Source: Candidatus Anammoxibacter sp. (GTDB lineage Bacteria > Planctomycetota > Brocadiia > Brocadiales > Anammoxibacteraceae). Taken from it: 64,000 nucleotides of DNA. The DNA lies in contig JAIQZO010000044.1 in the NCBI GenBank assembly GCA_021777055.1, forward strand, positions 124,001-188,000, in the 5' to 3' direction. The notes under the pieces were generated by a model. The model was given only the letters and a program-made list of their open reading frames with translations. It had not been told where the DNA came from and did no database searches. Shown piece by piece: positions 47,118-55,289 of this stretch; the stretch's first letter is position 1, and each line of letters opens with the position of its first letter. The translations under genes and the position numbers were made by a program.

Positions 47118-47633
47118 ATGGCAAAAACTAAAAAAAGTAATATTCCGGTAGATAAGAAGAAGAAAAAGAAGGGTAAAGATGAAGCGCCTAAGTCATCAAA
47201 TAAAGTTCGTATCATTAAAAAAGACAAAGATACTTTTCCTATCGTTGGTATAGGGGCGTCCGCGGGTGGACTTGAAGCCCTTGAAGGTTTCATCCGCAAT
47301 ATACCGGATGAAACGAATATTGCTTTTGTGGTTGTTCAGCATCTTGCCCCCAGGTACAAAAGTATTATGCCGGAACTCCTTAAGAAATATACAAAGATGG
47401 AGATCCATGTAGTAAAAGACGGAATGAAAATTGAACCAAACTGTGTATTTCTTAATCCGCCCGATAAAGAGGTTGCAATTATAAAAAAAGCTGTCCAGTT
47501 AATAGAGCCTTTAGAGTCTCATGGGGCCAGACTGCCTATTGATTTTTTTTCCGATCCCTCTCTGAAGATATTGGCGAAATGGCGATATGCATTATTCTTT
47601 CCGGTACCGGCACTGATGGCACCTTGGGTTTGA
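47118..47633 (+). CDS. CheB-CheR fusion, N-terminal CheB part (frameshifted)
   Basis: This 171-residue reading starts after AAGGATC with a lysine-rich leader (about 1-40), then the CheB methylesterase domain: FPIVGIGASAGGLEALEGFI (about 49-68, catalytic Ser), AFVVVQHLAPRYKSIMPELL (catalytic His) and PNCVFLNPPDKEV. The frame is lost in a run of eight T at 47543-47550. With nine T it would read PIDFFFRSLSEDIGEMAI and join the next piece. It is the first of three pieces of one roughly 1000-codon gene for a CheB-CheR-PAS chemotaxis-type signalling protein. Confidence 0.82.
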   Translation: MAKTKKSNIPVDKKKKKKGKDEAPKSSNKVRIIKKDKDTFPIVGIGASAGGLEALEGFIRNIPDETNIAFVVVQHLAPRYKSIMPELLKKYTKMEIHVVKDGMKIEPNCVFLNPPDKEVAIIKKAVQLIEPLESHGARLPIDFFSDPSLKILAKWRYALFFPVPALMAPWV

Positions 47634-49747
47634 AGGCAATTAAAGGTGAAGGCGGGATTACGATGGTACAGGAAGAGAAGCAGGCCAAGTACGATGGAAT
47701 GCCAAGAAGTGCTATAGATACCGGGCTTGTTGATTATATACTGCCTGTGGAAAGTATGGCTAATGAGCTCATAAAATATACAAAGCACCCCTATATTGAC
47801 GGTCCAAAGAAAATTCAAAACGCGGAAGAGAAGTTCAAAGACAACCTTCAGAAGATATTTATTCTAATACGCGCAAGCACGGGTCATGATTTTTCTGATT
47901 ACAAGCAAAACACCATTAGGCGCAGGATTGAAAGGCGTTTGGCAGTTCATCAGATTAACAAACTGACAGATTACGTCCGTTTTCTAAGGCAAACCCCTGC
48001 TGAAGTGGAGACCCTATACAAAGACCTGCTCATAGGGGTTACCAATTTCTTTAGAGATAAAGATGCCTTTGCGGCCCTTAACAAAAAAGTGATAAAGGAT
48101 ATTTTAAATGGCAAGAAGCAGTACTCTCCTATACGGATATGGGTACCGGGTTGTGCCACTGGCGAAGAGGCATATTCTATTGCCATGCTATTTATAGAAG
48201 TAACGGAAAAGATAAAAAAGCATTTTAACATACAGATATTTGCCACAGATATAGATGCCGATGCCATCGAATTTGCCCGAGGCACTATATATCCAGACAG
48301 TATTGCCGCAGATGTGTCTGTTGAACGGTTAAAGCATTTCTTTATAAAAGAAGACAATGCTTTTAAGATAAAAAAACAGATCCGGGAGATGGTAATATTT
48401 GCCACTCAAAATCTCATAAAGGACCCTGCATTTTCCAAATTAGACCTGGTGAGTTGTAGAAATGTATTGATTTATATGGACACAACACTTCAGAAAAGGA
48501 TACTCCCACTTTTCCATTATACACTTAACCAAAATGGATACCTCTATCTGGGTACTTCAGAATCTATAGGTGGATTTTTTGACTATTTTTCGCCCGTTGA
48601 TGTGAAATGGAAGATATTCAAACGTAAAGGAATTAGTATAGATAGGCATAATGATTTTCATAGAATGCCTTTTCTTCGCACGAATGCAGACTTCCAGAAG
48701 GCAGATAAAAGAATCCTAACTGCGTCAAATATACGTGAACTTGCCGAAAAGGTAATCCTTGAGGACTATGCCCCCCCTTCCGTTTTGATAAATGACAAAT
48801 ATGACATCCTCTACTTTTATGGAAAAACAGAGAAGTTTCTAACACCACCTACAGGCGAAGCCAGTTTTAATATTACAAAGATGGTCCGTAGTGATTTGAA
48901 GTATAAATTGACTAATGCTCTTCATAAAGCTGGTAAACAGAAGAAAGAAGTGATGATTGACGGACTAAAGGTGAAACATAACGGCTCACTTATAAGCTTT
49001 AACTTGGTAATCAGGCCTATAACGGAAACTCAATTTGCACAAGGCCTGATGATGGTAATATTTGAGGACAAAACCGAGCATGTTACGGTTACAAAGAGGT
49101 TGGCGGTGGCATCTACGCCTGACAATACAGACGCGCAAATGGTGGTTCTGGAGCAGGAACTGCAGTCAACTAAGGAATATTTGCAGAGCACAACAGAAGA
49201 GCTGGAAACATCCAATGAGGAATTAAAGTCTACAAATGAAGAGATGCAATCCACAAACGAGGAGTTGCAGAGCACAAATGAGGAACTGGAGACATCTAAA
49301 GAGGAGCTACAATCAACAAATGAGGAACTGGAGACCGTAAACTCCGAACTCCAGGATAAAGTGGAGGAATTATCACGATCCAATGATGACCTGAATAATC
49401 TGCTTGCAAGCACTGAGATAGGCACCATATTTTTGGATACCAAGTTGTGCGTTAAGCGTTTTACTCCTACTATTGCTAATATTTTTAATTTGATACAAGT
49501 AGATATCGGTCGCCCTATTGGTGACATTAACGCAAATATTATTTATCAAGACCTGTATAAGGACGCAGAGGATGTGCTTGCGACGTTAAAACAAAAAGAG
49601 ATAGAAATACAAAGTAAAGACAACAAGTGGTATTCCATGCGTATCCTGCCGTATCGCACTGTAGAAAACATGATAGATGGTGTAGTAATTGCATTTGTAG
49701 ATATAACTACTTTCAAATATATAGATTTCGAGTTCCGTAAGAGCTAG
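47579..49747 (+). CDS. CheB-CheR fusion, main part (CheB end, CheR, coiled coil, PAS)
   Basis: This 722-residue reading begins with the last third of CheB: ILSGTGTDGTLGLKAIKGEG (catalytic Asp). CheR follows: FILIRASTGHDFSDYKQNTI with RRRIERRLAV (about 100-120), RIWVPGCATGEEAYSIAMLF (SAM-binding loop), DLVSCRNVLIYMD and YLYLGTSESIGGF. After a PAS-like part comes a heptad-repeat coiled coil with STNEELQ-type units (about 520-590) typical of this fusion family. A PAS domain follows (LLASTEIGTIFLDTKLCVKR to the end). It stops at a TAG (49745-49747) inside what should be a longer protein; RKS-stop-ELLSAVFEQATDAIV suggests CAG to TAG. Confidence 0.85.
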   Translation: MAICIILSGTGTDGTLGLKAIKGEGGITMVQEEKQAKYDGMPRSAIDTGLVDYILPVESMANELIKYTKHPYIDGPKKIQNAEEKFKDNLQKIFILIRASTGHDFSDYKQNTIRRRIERRLAVHQINKLTDYVRFLRQTPAEVETLYKDLLIGVTNFFRDKDAFAALNKKVIKDILNGKKQYSPIRIWVPGCATGEEAYSIAMLFIEVTEKIKKHFNIQIFATDIDADAIEFARGTIYPDSIAADVSVERLKHFFIKEDNAFKIKKQIREMVIFATQNLIKDPAFSKLDLVSCRNVLIYMDTTLQKRILPLFHYTLNQNGYLYLGTSESIGGFFDYFSPVDVKWKIFKRKGISIDRHNDFHRMPFLRTNADFQKADKRILTASNIRELAEKVILEDYAPPSVLINDKYDILYFYGKTEKFLTPPTGEASFNITKMVRSDLKYKLTNALHKAGKQKKEVMIDGLKVKHNGSLISFNLVIRPITETQFAQGLMMVIFEDKTEHVTVTKRLAVASTPDNTDAQMVVLEQELQSTKEYLQSTTEELETSNEELKSTNEEMQSTNEELQSTNEELETSKEELQSTNEELETVNSELQDKVEELSRSNDDLNNLLASTEIGTIFLDTKLCVKRFTPTIANIFNLIQVDIGRPIGDINANIIYQDLYKDAEDVLATLKQKEIEIQSKDNKWYSMRILPYRTVENMIDGVVIAFVDITTFKYIDFEFRKS

Positions 49748-50164
49748 GAACTACTCAGTGCCGTTTTTGAGCAAGCAACAGACGCCATTGTATTACTAGA
49801 TGCTATTACCGGACAAATAGTGGACTTTAACGAGAACGCCTACAAAAATCTTGATTACACTAAAGAGGAATTCCGCAAACTGACAATAGCTGATTTTTAT
49901 GTTACAAGAGCAAAGTATAATATTAAGAGACACATCAATAAATTGTTAAAAGAAGGAAACGAAAGATTTGAATCAAAGTATAAAACAAAGAATGGCGATA
50001 TAAGGGATGTTATAGTGACGACCAGAGTGCTTTCCCTTGAAAGGCGAAACATTATTTCCACCACCTGGCATGATGTCACCGAGTTAAATCGTTCAAAAAA
50101 AGAGGCAGAAAACTCGACCAGAGATTTAGAGAGAACATTTAACTCTATTAGCAGATCATTTTAA
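49748..50164 (+). pseudogene. C-terminal PAS domain cut off from the CheB-CheR fusion
   Basis: It is in the same frame as the preceding piece and directly after its TAG: ELLSAVFEQATDAIVLLDAI, VDFNENAYKNLDYTKEEFRK and YKTKNGDIRDVIVTTRVL, then NIISTTWHDVTELNRSKKEA. This is a complete PAS domain plus the start of a linker helix. A reading could restart at the GTG at 49820, but that removes the first PAS strands and no ribosome binding site is present. Confidence 0.7.
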
Positions 50165-50224
50165 ATTTTAACAATCCAATAAATTTAATTTACCTACTCA
50201 AAACCATAAAGAGGTAAAAGTAAA

Positions 50225-51937
50225 ATGAAAAATGAAAACTCTAAGCAGAAAAAGGCTACGTACTTGCGCAAAAGAGCTTCGGAGAAGCTTAAACCCCATG
50301 TTTTAATCGATAACCTGTCAGATGCGGATGTACGCAAACTCGCATATGAACTACAGGTGCATCAGATAGAACTTGAGATGCAGAATGAAGAAATCCTCAA
50401 GGCACAGATATTGCTAGAGGAATCAAACCTTGAATATACAGACCTTTACGATTTTGCTCCTGTGGGGTATATTACATTTGATAATGATAGGCAAATTGTG
50501 AAAGCAAACCTTACTATTGCCAGAATGTTAGGAGAAGAGAGAAGCCTTTTAAATAATAAGACATTTTACCGGCATATTGTAAAGGAAGATAGCGATATAT
50601 TTTATTTGCACCATAAAAATGTTCTTCAAAACAAGGAAGAAGAGAGATGTGAACTGAGATTTAGAAGAAGGGACGGTGTTTTATTATACGCACAATTGAA
50701 CAGCATATATGTAAAGGATTCAGAAGGTATCGAATTTTGCAGAACATCGATACTCGATATCACCAAACGTAAAACAATGGAGGACGAACTTCTCAAGACG
50801 CAAAAGCTTGAATCAATTGGCGTGCTTGCAGGAGGTATTGCGCATGATTTCAATAATATTTTGACTGCCATTCTTGGCAATGCTAATATGGCAGATATCT
50901 TTATAAACGCCGGAAAAACAGATAGAACTCTTGAGGCCATATCTAATATAGTGAAGGCAACAATAAGGGCAAAAGATTTAACACAAAAGCTACTAACATT
51001 TGCCAAAGGCGGTGCACCTGTAACGAAAACAGTTGTCATATCAGAATTGATAAGGGAATCAACAAACTTTAGCCTGGGAGGAACTAATGTTAAACCTAAG
51101 TTTTCTATTCCTGATACGCTTTGGGCTGTTGATGTGGATGAAGCACAGGTTAACCGTGTAATAAACAATCTAGTAATGAATGCCGCGCAGGCAATGCCAA
51201 AAGGTGGAATAGTCAATATAAGCGCTGAAAACATTACTGAAGAACACTCAAAAAAGATCCCCGTGTTAAAGCATGGCAAATATATAATGATTTCTGTCAA
51301 AGACCATGGAATTGGTATATCAAGGGACCATATTGAAGATATATTCGACCCATATTTTACGACAAAACAGACAGGTAGCGGTTTGGGTCTTACCGCGTCA
51401 TATCACATAATCACGAACCATGGAGGATTAGTTACCGTTGAATCGGAACTGAGTGTGGGCACAACGTTTTACATATATCTACTGGCTTCTTCAAATACGA
51501 TTGCGAAAAAAAATGATGAAGTGGAATACAAACTAGTAGATGACAAACCAGTTACTGGCAGCGGCAAGATATTAATAATGGATGATGATCTCGAGATAAG
51601 GGACATTGGAAGCCAAATGTTGAACTATATTGGCTATGAGGTTAAATGCGCGGTAGACGGAGCAGAGACGATCGAAATGTACAAAGAGGCGCGGGAATCT
51701 GGCAAGCCATTTGACGTGGTCGTAATGGATCTGACCATACCGGGCGGAATGGGAGGAGAGACGACGATTAGGAAACTACATGAAATTGACCCTAAAGCAA
51801 AGGCCATAGTATACAGTGGTTATTCTAACAATCCTATAATGGCAGAGTTTGAGAAATACGGTTTTAAAGGCGTGGTATCTAAGCCATTTGTGCTGAAGGA
51901 AATGAATGATGTTTTGCAGATGGTGATTAAAGGGTAA
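50225..51937 (+). CDS. hybrid histidine kinase (PAS-HisKA-HATPase-receiver)
   Basis: This 570-residue cytoplasmic sensor kinase has an N-terminal helical region with VRKLAYELQVHQIELEMQNE (about 36-55), which recurs in many PAS kinases. PAS: DLYDFAPVGYITFDNDRQIV (about 73-92). HisKA: ESIGVLAGGIAHDFNNILTA with the phosphorylated His207. HATPase: NNLVMNAAQAMPKGGIVN (N box), KDHGIGI (G1), IFDPYFTTKQTGSGLGLTAS (F and G2). The C-terminal receiver has ILIMDDDLEIRDIG and the phospho-acceptor Asp in VVMDLTIPGGMGG. No membrane segment. It starts 60 bases after the end of the broken CheB-CheR gene, with GAGG upstream, so both were probably one signalling operon. This gene is intact. Confidence 0.92.
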   Translation: MKNENSKQKKATYLRKRASEKLKPHVLIDNLSDADVRKLAYELQVHQIELEMQNEEILKAQILLEESNLEYTDLYDFAPVGYITFDNDRQIVKANLTIARMLGEERSLLNNKTFYRHIVKEDSDIFYLHHKNVLQNKEEERCELRFRRRDGVLLYAQLNSIYVKDSEGIEFCRTSILDITKRKTMEDELLKTQKLESIGVLAGGIAHDFNNILTAILGNANMADIFINAGKTDRTLEAISNIVKATIRAKDLTQKLLTFAKGGAPVTKTVVISELIRESTNFSLGGTNVKPKFSIPDTLWAVDVDEAQVNRVINNLVMNAAQAMPKGGIVNISAENITEEHSKKIPVLKHGKYIMISVKDHGIGISRDHIEDIFDPYFTTKQTGSGLGLTASYHIITNHGGLVTVESELSVGTTFYIYLLASSNTIAKKNDEVEYKLVDDKPVTGSGKILIMDDDLEIRDIGSQMLNYIGYEVKCAVDGAETIEMYKEARESGKPFDVVVMDLTIPGGMGGETTIRKLHEIDPKAKAIVYSGYSNNPIMAEFEKYGFKGVVSKPFVLKEMNDVLQMVIKG

Positions 51938-52345
51938 ACGTTGAAAAACTATCAGTATACAGTAGTCAGTAGTCAGAATCAATAATAAAGATGCCGCCAA
52001 ACTTAATGAAAAAAGCATACGGAGGCTATCCATTCTGCGGCCTTTCAGATCAATCCCGCAAAACCTCCACCATCATGTCGGTTGCCATAACAGAAAACTA
52101 CACTATGATCAATATATTCGCCTTATATTACTGTATTTCTTTAACCCAGCAACTTCCAATGCGTAAACCTGACATTTCACAGTAAAAATCTCTTTCTAAA
52201 AAGAAGTTTTTACTGTGTAATATTATATAGAGGTATATTCAGTGTTGTCCGGTTAGTTATTTGCAGCACATATGTATACTAACATCGAGTGCCTAAAATG
52301 CGCTAAAATGCCTAAATTTATTGAATAGGTTGTTCATTTTAACTA
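51938..52345. other. intergenic with repeat arms
   Basis: TACAGTAGTCAGTAGTCAGA at 51958 is a solitary inverted arm of the type at 19280. A family A left end in minus orientation lies at 52191-52230 (AAGAAGTTTTTACTGTGTAA). GTGCCTAAAATGC-type units are at 52282-52318. No gene is seen. Confidence 0.5.
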
Positions 52346-52566
52346 GGTGACTAGTACAACGTCTATGTTGTATTGGCGATAGTCATTTGATCTGCACTCT
52401 TTTTGTTGACCGGTAGTAATTACACAGGTGGATAGGCTGAAGGCTGAAGGCTAAAGGTAAAGCTTAAAGGTAAAAAGGCTGTAGCTTTTGCTTTTTGCCA
52501 TTAGGCAGTTCCTTTAAAAGGCTTTATGCTTTTACCGTCAGCCTTCAGCCTTCAGTCTATTCACAG
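52346..52566 (+). repeat. family C repeat, copy 4 (twin of 32499-32708)
   Basis: It shares with 32499-32708 the leader GACTAGTACAACGTCTATGT, CTGCACTCTTTTTGTTGACC, the arms GGCTGAAGGCTGAAGGCTAA and CCTTCAGCCTTCAGTCTATT, and the inner AAGGCTTTATGCTTTTACC. The left arm has one more GGCTGAA unit than its twin. Confidence 0.88.
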
Positions 52567-52627
52567 GAGTAGCTACAGCGGATAAAACTTGAGAAATTGC
52601 ACCCGTCATTAGAACGATGACAGAGTA

Positions 52628-52836
52628 CTAGGCTGAAGGCTAACAGGGAGAAATAATGCGTGATCATACAATACGTAATCAACTAAGTTTTGCGAATAGG
52701 CTTGGGTTCTTGGATAATCAGGATTTATCTCTGATTGGGGAAAAGATCATCTAATCGGAAAACGCCTTAAATGCTTGATTAGAATGCGGCAAAATCGTTG
52801 CATTTCTTCCGCCTTCAGCCTATTCACCTAAACAGT
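52628..52836 (+). repeat. family C element with a deleted four-helix-bundle gene core, copy 5
   Basis: Arms TAGGCTGAAGGCTAACAGG and CCGCCTTCAGCCTATTCACC enclose a frame reading MRDHTIRNQLSFANRLGFLD with NQDLSLIGEKII, stop. MRDHT is the usual N-terminus and ANRLGFLDxxDLSL the usual C-terminal helix region of a four-helix-bundle family; the roughly 70 codons normally between are gone. It is homologous to 31396-31622. Confidence 0.7.
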
Positions 52837-53123
52837 TGCAATTTAACTTTAACACTATCAGTATAACAGATTACAATTGGTACAAATATTTTGAATATAC
52901 AAAGATTAAACATACATTACCATCTGTATACAAATAACAAATAACTACCTACATGAAATGTCACAAAGAAGTACGCTAATTTTGTAATTCCTTTCGTAAG
53001 TGTGATATAATTAATAATATCCCTCTACTATTCTGCTAAGACCAGTAGTAAGTGGAGAGAGTATCAATGTGTAAATAGTCATTCATTACAAATAAGGTTC
53101 AATAATTAAAAGGAGGGGTTAAA

Positions 53124-53303
53124 ATGATTACTATAGATATTGATAAAAAAGAGAAAGACGTATTGGAAAATGTCATAGAGAACTACCTGTCTGATCTAAG
53201 AATGGAGATAGCGGACACTGACAGTATGGAATTCAAGGAAGGACTAAAAGAGAAAAAAGGTGTACTAAATAAGGTGCTTACTGAACTAAAGAAAGCAGGT
53301 TAA
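53124..53303 (+). CDS. 59-residue conserved-looking small protein
   Basis: ATG at 53124 follows a strong AAAGGAGGGG by 6 bases. The protein reads MITIDIDKKEKDVLENVIEN, YLSDLRMEIADTDSMEFKEG and LKEKKGVLNKVLTELKKAG: charged, helical, no membrane segment or cysteine. The strong ribosome binding site, the lack of stops and the amphipathic helix pattern (hydrophobic positions at 3-4 spacing) support a real gene. Short helical proteins ending RKxVLxKVLxxL are common as hypothetical proteins next to regulators or stress genes in related bacteria (recalled only). It has no close neighbour on this strand, and the function is unknown. Confidence 0.7.
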   Translation: MITIDIDKKEKDVLENVIENYLSDLRMEIADTDSMEFKEGLKEKKGVLNKVLTELKKAG

Positions 53304-53322
53304 AATGTCATTCTGCCAGGGA

Positions 53323-53504
53323 AAGGAGCATGTAATAACTTGCGTATGTAACACGCAAGTTTCCATTAGAATAGTTCAAGACTATGGGACTAAATCGGAT
53401 ATGTGTCCTTAGTTGTACTGCGGATCTGGTAATAGGCGTATGGATAAAGATAGTGTGTAAATCTGTAGAATATGCGGAATTTATTACATGCTCCTTCATC
53501 TGGC
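53323..53504. repeat. family D repeat, copy 3
   Basis: The ends are GGAAAGGAGCATGTAATAAC and TTTATTACATGCTCCTTCAT. A secondary pair (TTGCGTATGTAAC against GTGTAAATCTGTAGAATATG) is only partly matched. It lies 20 bases after the small gene's stop. Confidence 0.8.
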
Positions 53505-53531
53505 ATTAAAATAAATAACATTTCCAAGGCC

Positions 53532-53900
53532 TTAATCCAGCTTCTTTTGTTTCTTTGTATTTACCCTTTTTCTACTCCTTCTCTTTTGACTTCTAACTTT
53601 GGCGATTCGCTTCTTCTCTTCATCCGTATACCCCTTTTGCTGTCGCTCTATATGATCCAAGAGAATGCGCCTGGCAAAGAAACGGTTAAGAGCTTGGGAA
53701 CGCTCCTTTTGGCATTTGATCTTTATACCGGTGGGAACATGATGAAGGGCTACGCCTGAAGACGTTTTATTTACCTTCTGACCTCCAGGCCCAGGGGAGC
53801 AGATGAAGGTCTCTACTATATCACTTTCCGATACATCCAGCTTCTGCATTCGTTCAAGAAGCTCTTTCTCTTTTTTAGGAGATACATTAAAAACCGTCAT
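53532..53900 (-). CDS. RF-1-domain peptide chain release factor-like protein
   Basis: This 122-residue protein has only the catalytic domain of class I release factors. FICSPGPGGQKVNKTSSGVA (about 33-52) carries the GGQ motif that triggers peptidyl-tRNA hydrolysis, followed by LHHVPTGIKIKCQKERSQAL and NRFFARRILLDHIERQQ. The C-terminal tail (about 95-122, RIAKVRSQKRRSRKRVNTKK) is strongly basic, as in ArfB/YaeJ-type rescue factors that insert their tail in the mRNA channel. The stop-codon-recognition domains of RF1/RF2 are absent. It probably rescues stalled ribosomes. GAAAG before the ATG is a weak binding site. No operon partner is seen. Confidence 0.88.
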   Translation of the reverse strand: MTVFNVSPKKEKELLERMQKLDVSESDIVETFICSPGPGGQKVNKTSSGVALHHVPTGIKIKCQKERSQALNRFFARRILLDHIERQQKGYTDEEKKRIAKVRSQKRRSRKRVNTKKQKKLD

Positions 53901-54614
53901 GATATCTTTCGGGGTTTATTAGGAGTGGAAATATCTATAATAAATATTATATTAGCGCTTAGTGCAGACTCATAGCTTTTGAATTAGCGCCTACGGTGGA
54001 CTTTTTAGCTTTTGAAATCTTAATCGTACTCGTACACATAATATTAATCCACACCCTACAATTAAGATTATGAACATTGCTTTTATTTGACCCTGAAAGG
54101 GTCGGATATACCAGCCCAGGGCAACGCCCTGGGGCAAAAACACAAAAAGATTTAGCCCTGTAAGGGCGTAACATAAATTGACAATGAATCTGGAAAACAT
54201 GTTGCACCCATTCAGGGTGCGATTTAATGGTTACCTTTGACCCAGGGCGCTGCCCTGGGCTGGTATGTATAACCCCGTTGGGGTATTTTGTATATCTTTA
54301 AATCTTTCTATTTTAAGTTAACTGTAAATTTATAATCTTAATCTAAAACCACGCACTGCTATTAGGATTAAGACTACAGAGTAAAAGTTTTTGGTGGCCC
54401 TACCGAACCCAACATTAACAATAATTTGCAACTATTTCTCGGATAAGGAATTAAAATGAAAATCCCTATACTATCAAGTTATTTTGTTACACATCCTTAA
54501 CCCATAAAGATTATTTACACAATATTGACGATCTGTTACAATCCAAATAGTATTATTAAGTGGCTTTCGCATCTAAATCATTATATCAAATTTCTTATAC
54601 AAAGGAGCTTACTT
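53901..54614. other. intergenic with a family E repeat
   Basis: Family E copy 2 occupies 54085-54290: CCCTGAAAGGGTCGGATATA, CCCAGGGCAACGCCCTGGGG, CCCTGTAAGGGCG, then CCCAGGGCGCTGCCCTGGGC and CCCCGTTGGGG. Upstream, 54018-54072 holds the AATCTTAATCGTACTC string. At 54451 is the AAAATGAAAATCCCTATAC motif. No gene is seen. Confidence 0.6.
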
Positions 54615-55289
54615 TTGCAGGTTTATAAGAAAATTACCCATATTCTTTATGATATGGACGGCCTTCTGTTGAATACGGAATCGTTTTACACTGAAGTAAC
54701 ACAATCAATTGTCAGCCGTTATGGAAAGAAATTTGATTGGTCATTAAAATCACAGATGATAGGAATGCGGTCCATTGATGCCGCACATATTCTGGTTGAT
54801 ACCCTTAACCTCCCCACCACAGCAGAAGAGTATCTCGAAGAGTGTGAAACAAAACTAAAGGATATGTTTCCGCGAACACAGCCCTTACCGGGGGCTTTAG
54901 AGATTACTAATCATTTGAATAACGCATCCATTCCCCAGGCAGTAGCAACAAGTTCAGATAGAAATATGTTCATTTTAAAGACTTCTCATCTCAAAGATTG
55001 GTTTGATATGTTTGCCTGTGTTGTAACCGGAGATTCTCCGGATGTAAAAAGAGGTAAACCTGCCCCGGATATTTTTCTGAGCGCGGCAAATAAATTGGGA
55101 GCAAACCCGGAAGAGTGTCTGGTATTTGAAGACGCCCCATCAGGAATGGAAGCGGCCTTAAATGCAAATATGAATGTTGTGGTAGTTCCTGACCCAGCTA
55201 TGGATAAAACCGTTTATAAAGAAGCCCACCAGATTTTGAATTCCCTCTCAGAGTTTCAGCCAGAACTATGGGGCATGCCTCCATTATGA
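54615..55289 (+). CDS. HAD-family phosphatase, pseudouridine-5-prime-phosphatase-like
   Basis: This 224-residue haloacid-dehalogenase hydrolase begins QVYKKITHILYDMDGLLLNT; the nucleophile and acid/base are Asp12 and Asp14 in YDMDGLLLNTE. The TTG at 54615 is chosen because AAAGGAG lies 7 bases upstream; the reading from 54525 has no site. Motif 2 is AVATSSDRN, motif 3 KRGKPAPDIFLSAANKLG, motif 4 CLVFEDAPSGMEAALNANMN. The protein resembles the eukaryotic HDHD1/PUDP group along its whole length, including SLKSQMIGMRSIDAAHILVD and the C-terminal FQPELWGMP (FQPELFGLP in the animal protein as I recall it). Pseudouridine 5-prime-phosphate is therefore the likeliest substrate, but broad sugar-phosphate activity is possible. 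Confidence 0.88.
   Translation: MQVYKKITHILYDMDGLLLNTESFYTEVTQSIVSRYGKKFDWSLKSQMIGMRSIDAAHILVDTLNLPTTAEEYLEECETKLKDMFPRTQPLPGALEITNHLNNASIPQAVATSSDRNMFILKTSHLKDWFDMFACVVTGDSPDVKRGKPAPDIFLSAANKLGANPEECLVFEDAPSGMEAALNANMNVVVVPDPAMDKTVYKEAHQILNSLSEFQPELWGMPPL

Noticed and set aside
37454-49747. Possible reassignment of TAG/TAA to glutamine
   Set aside because: Several internal stops sit where Gln is expected (37454, 44780 region, 49745), but intact genes here end normally with TAA and TAG, so simple C-to-T mutation in decaying genes is enough.
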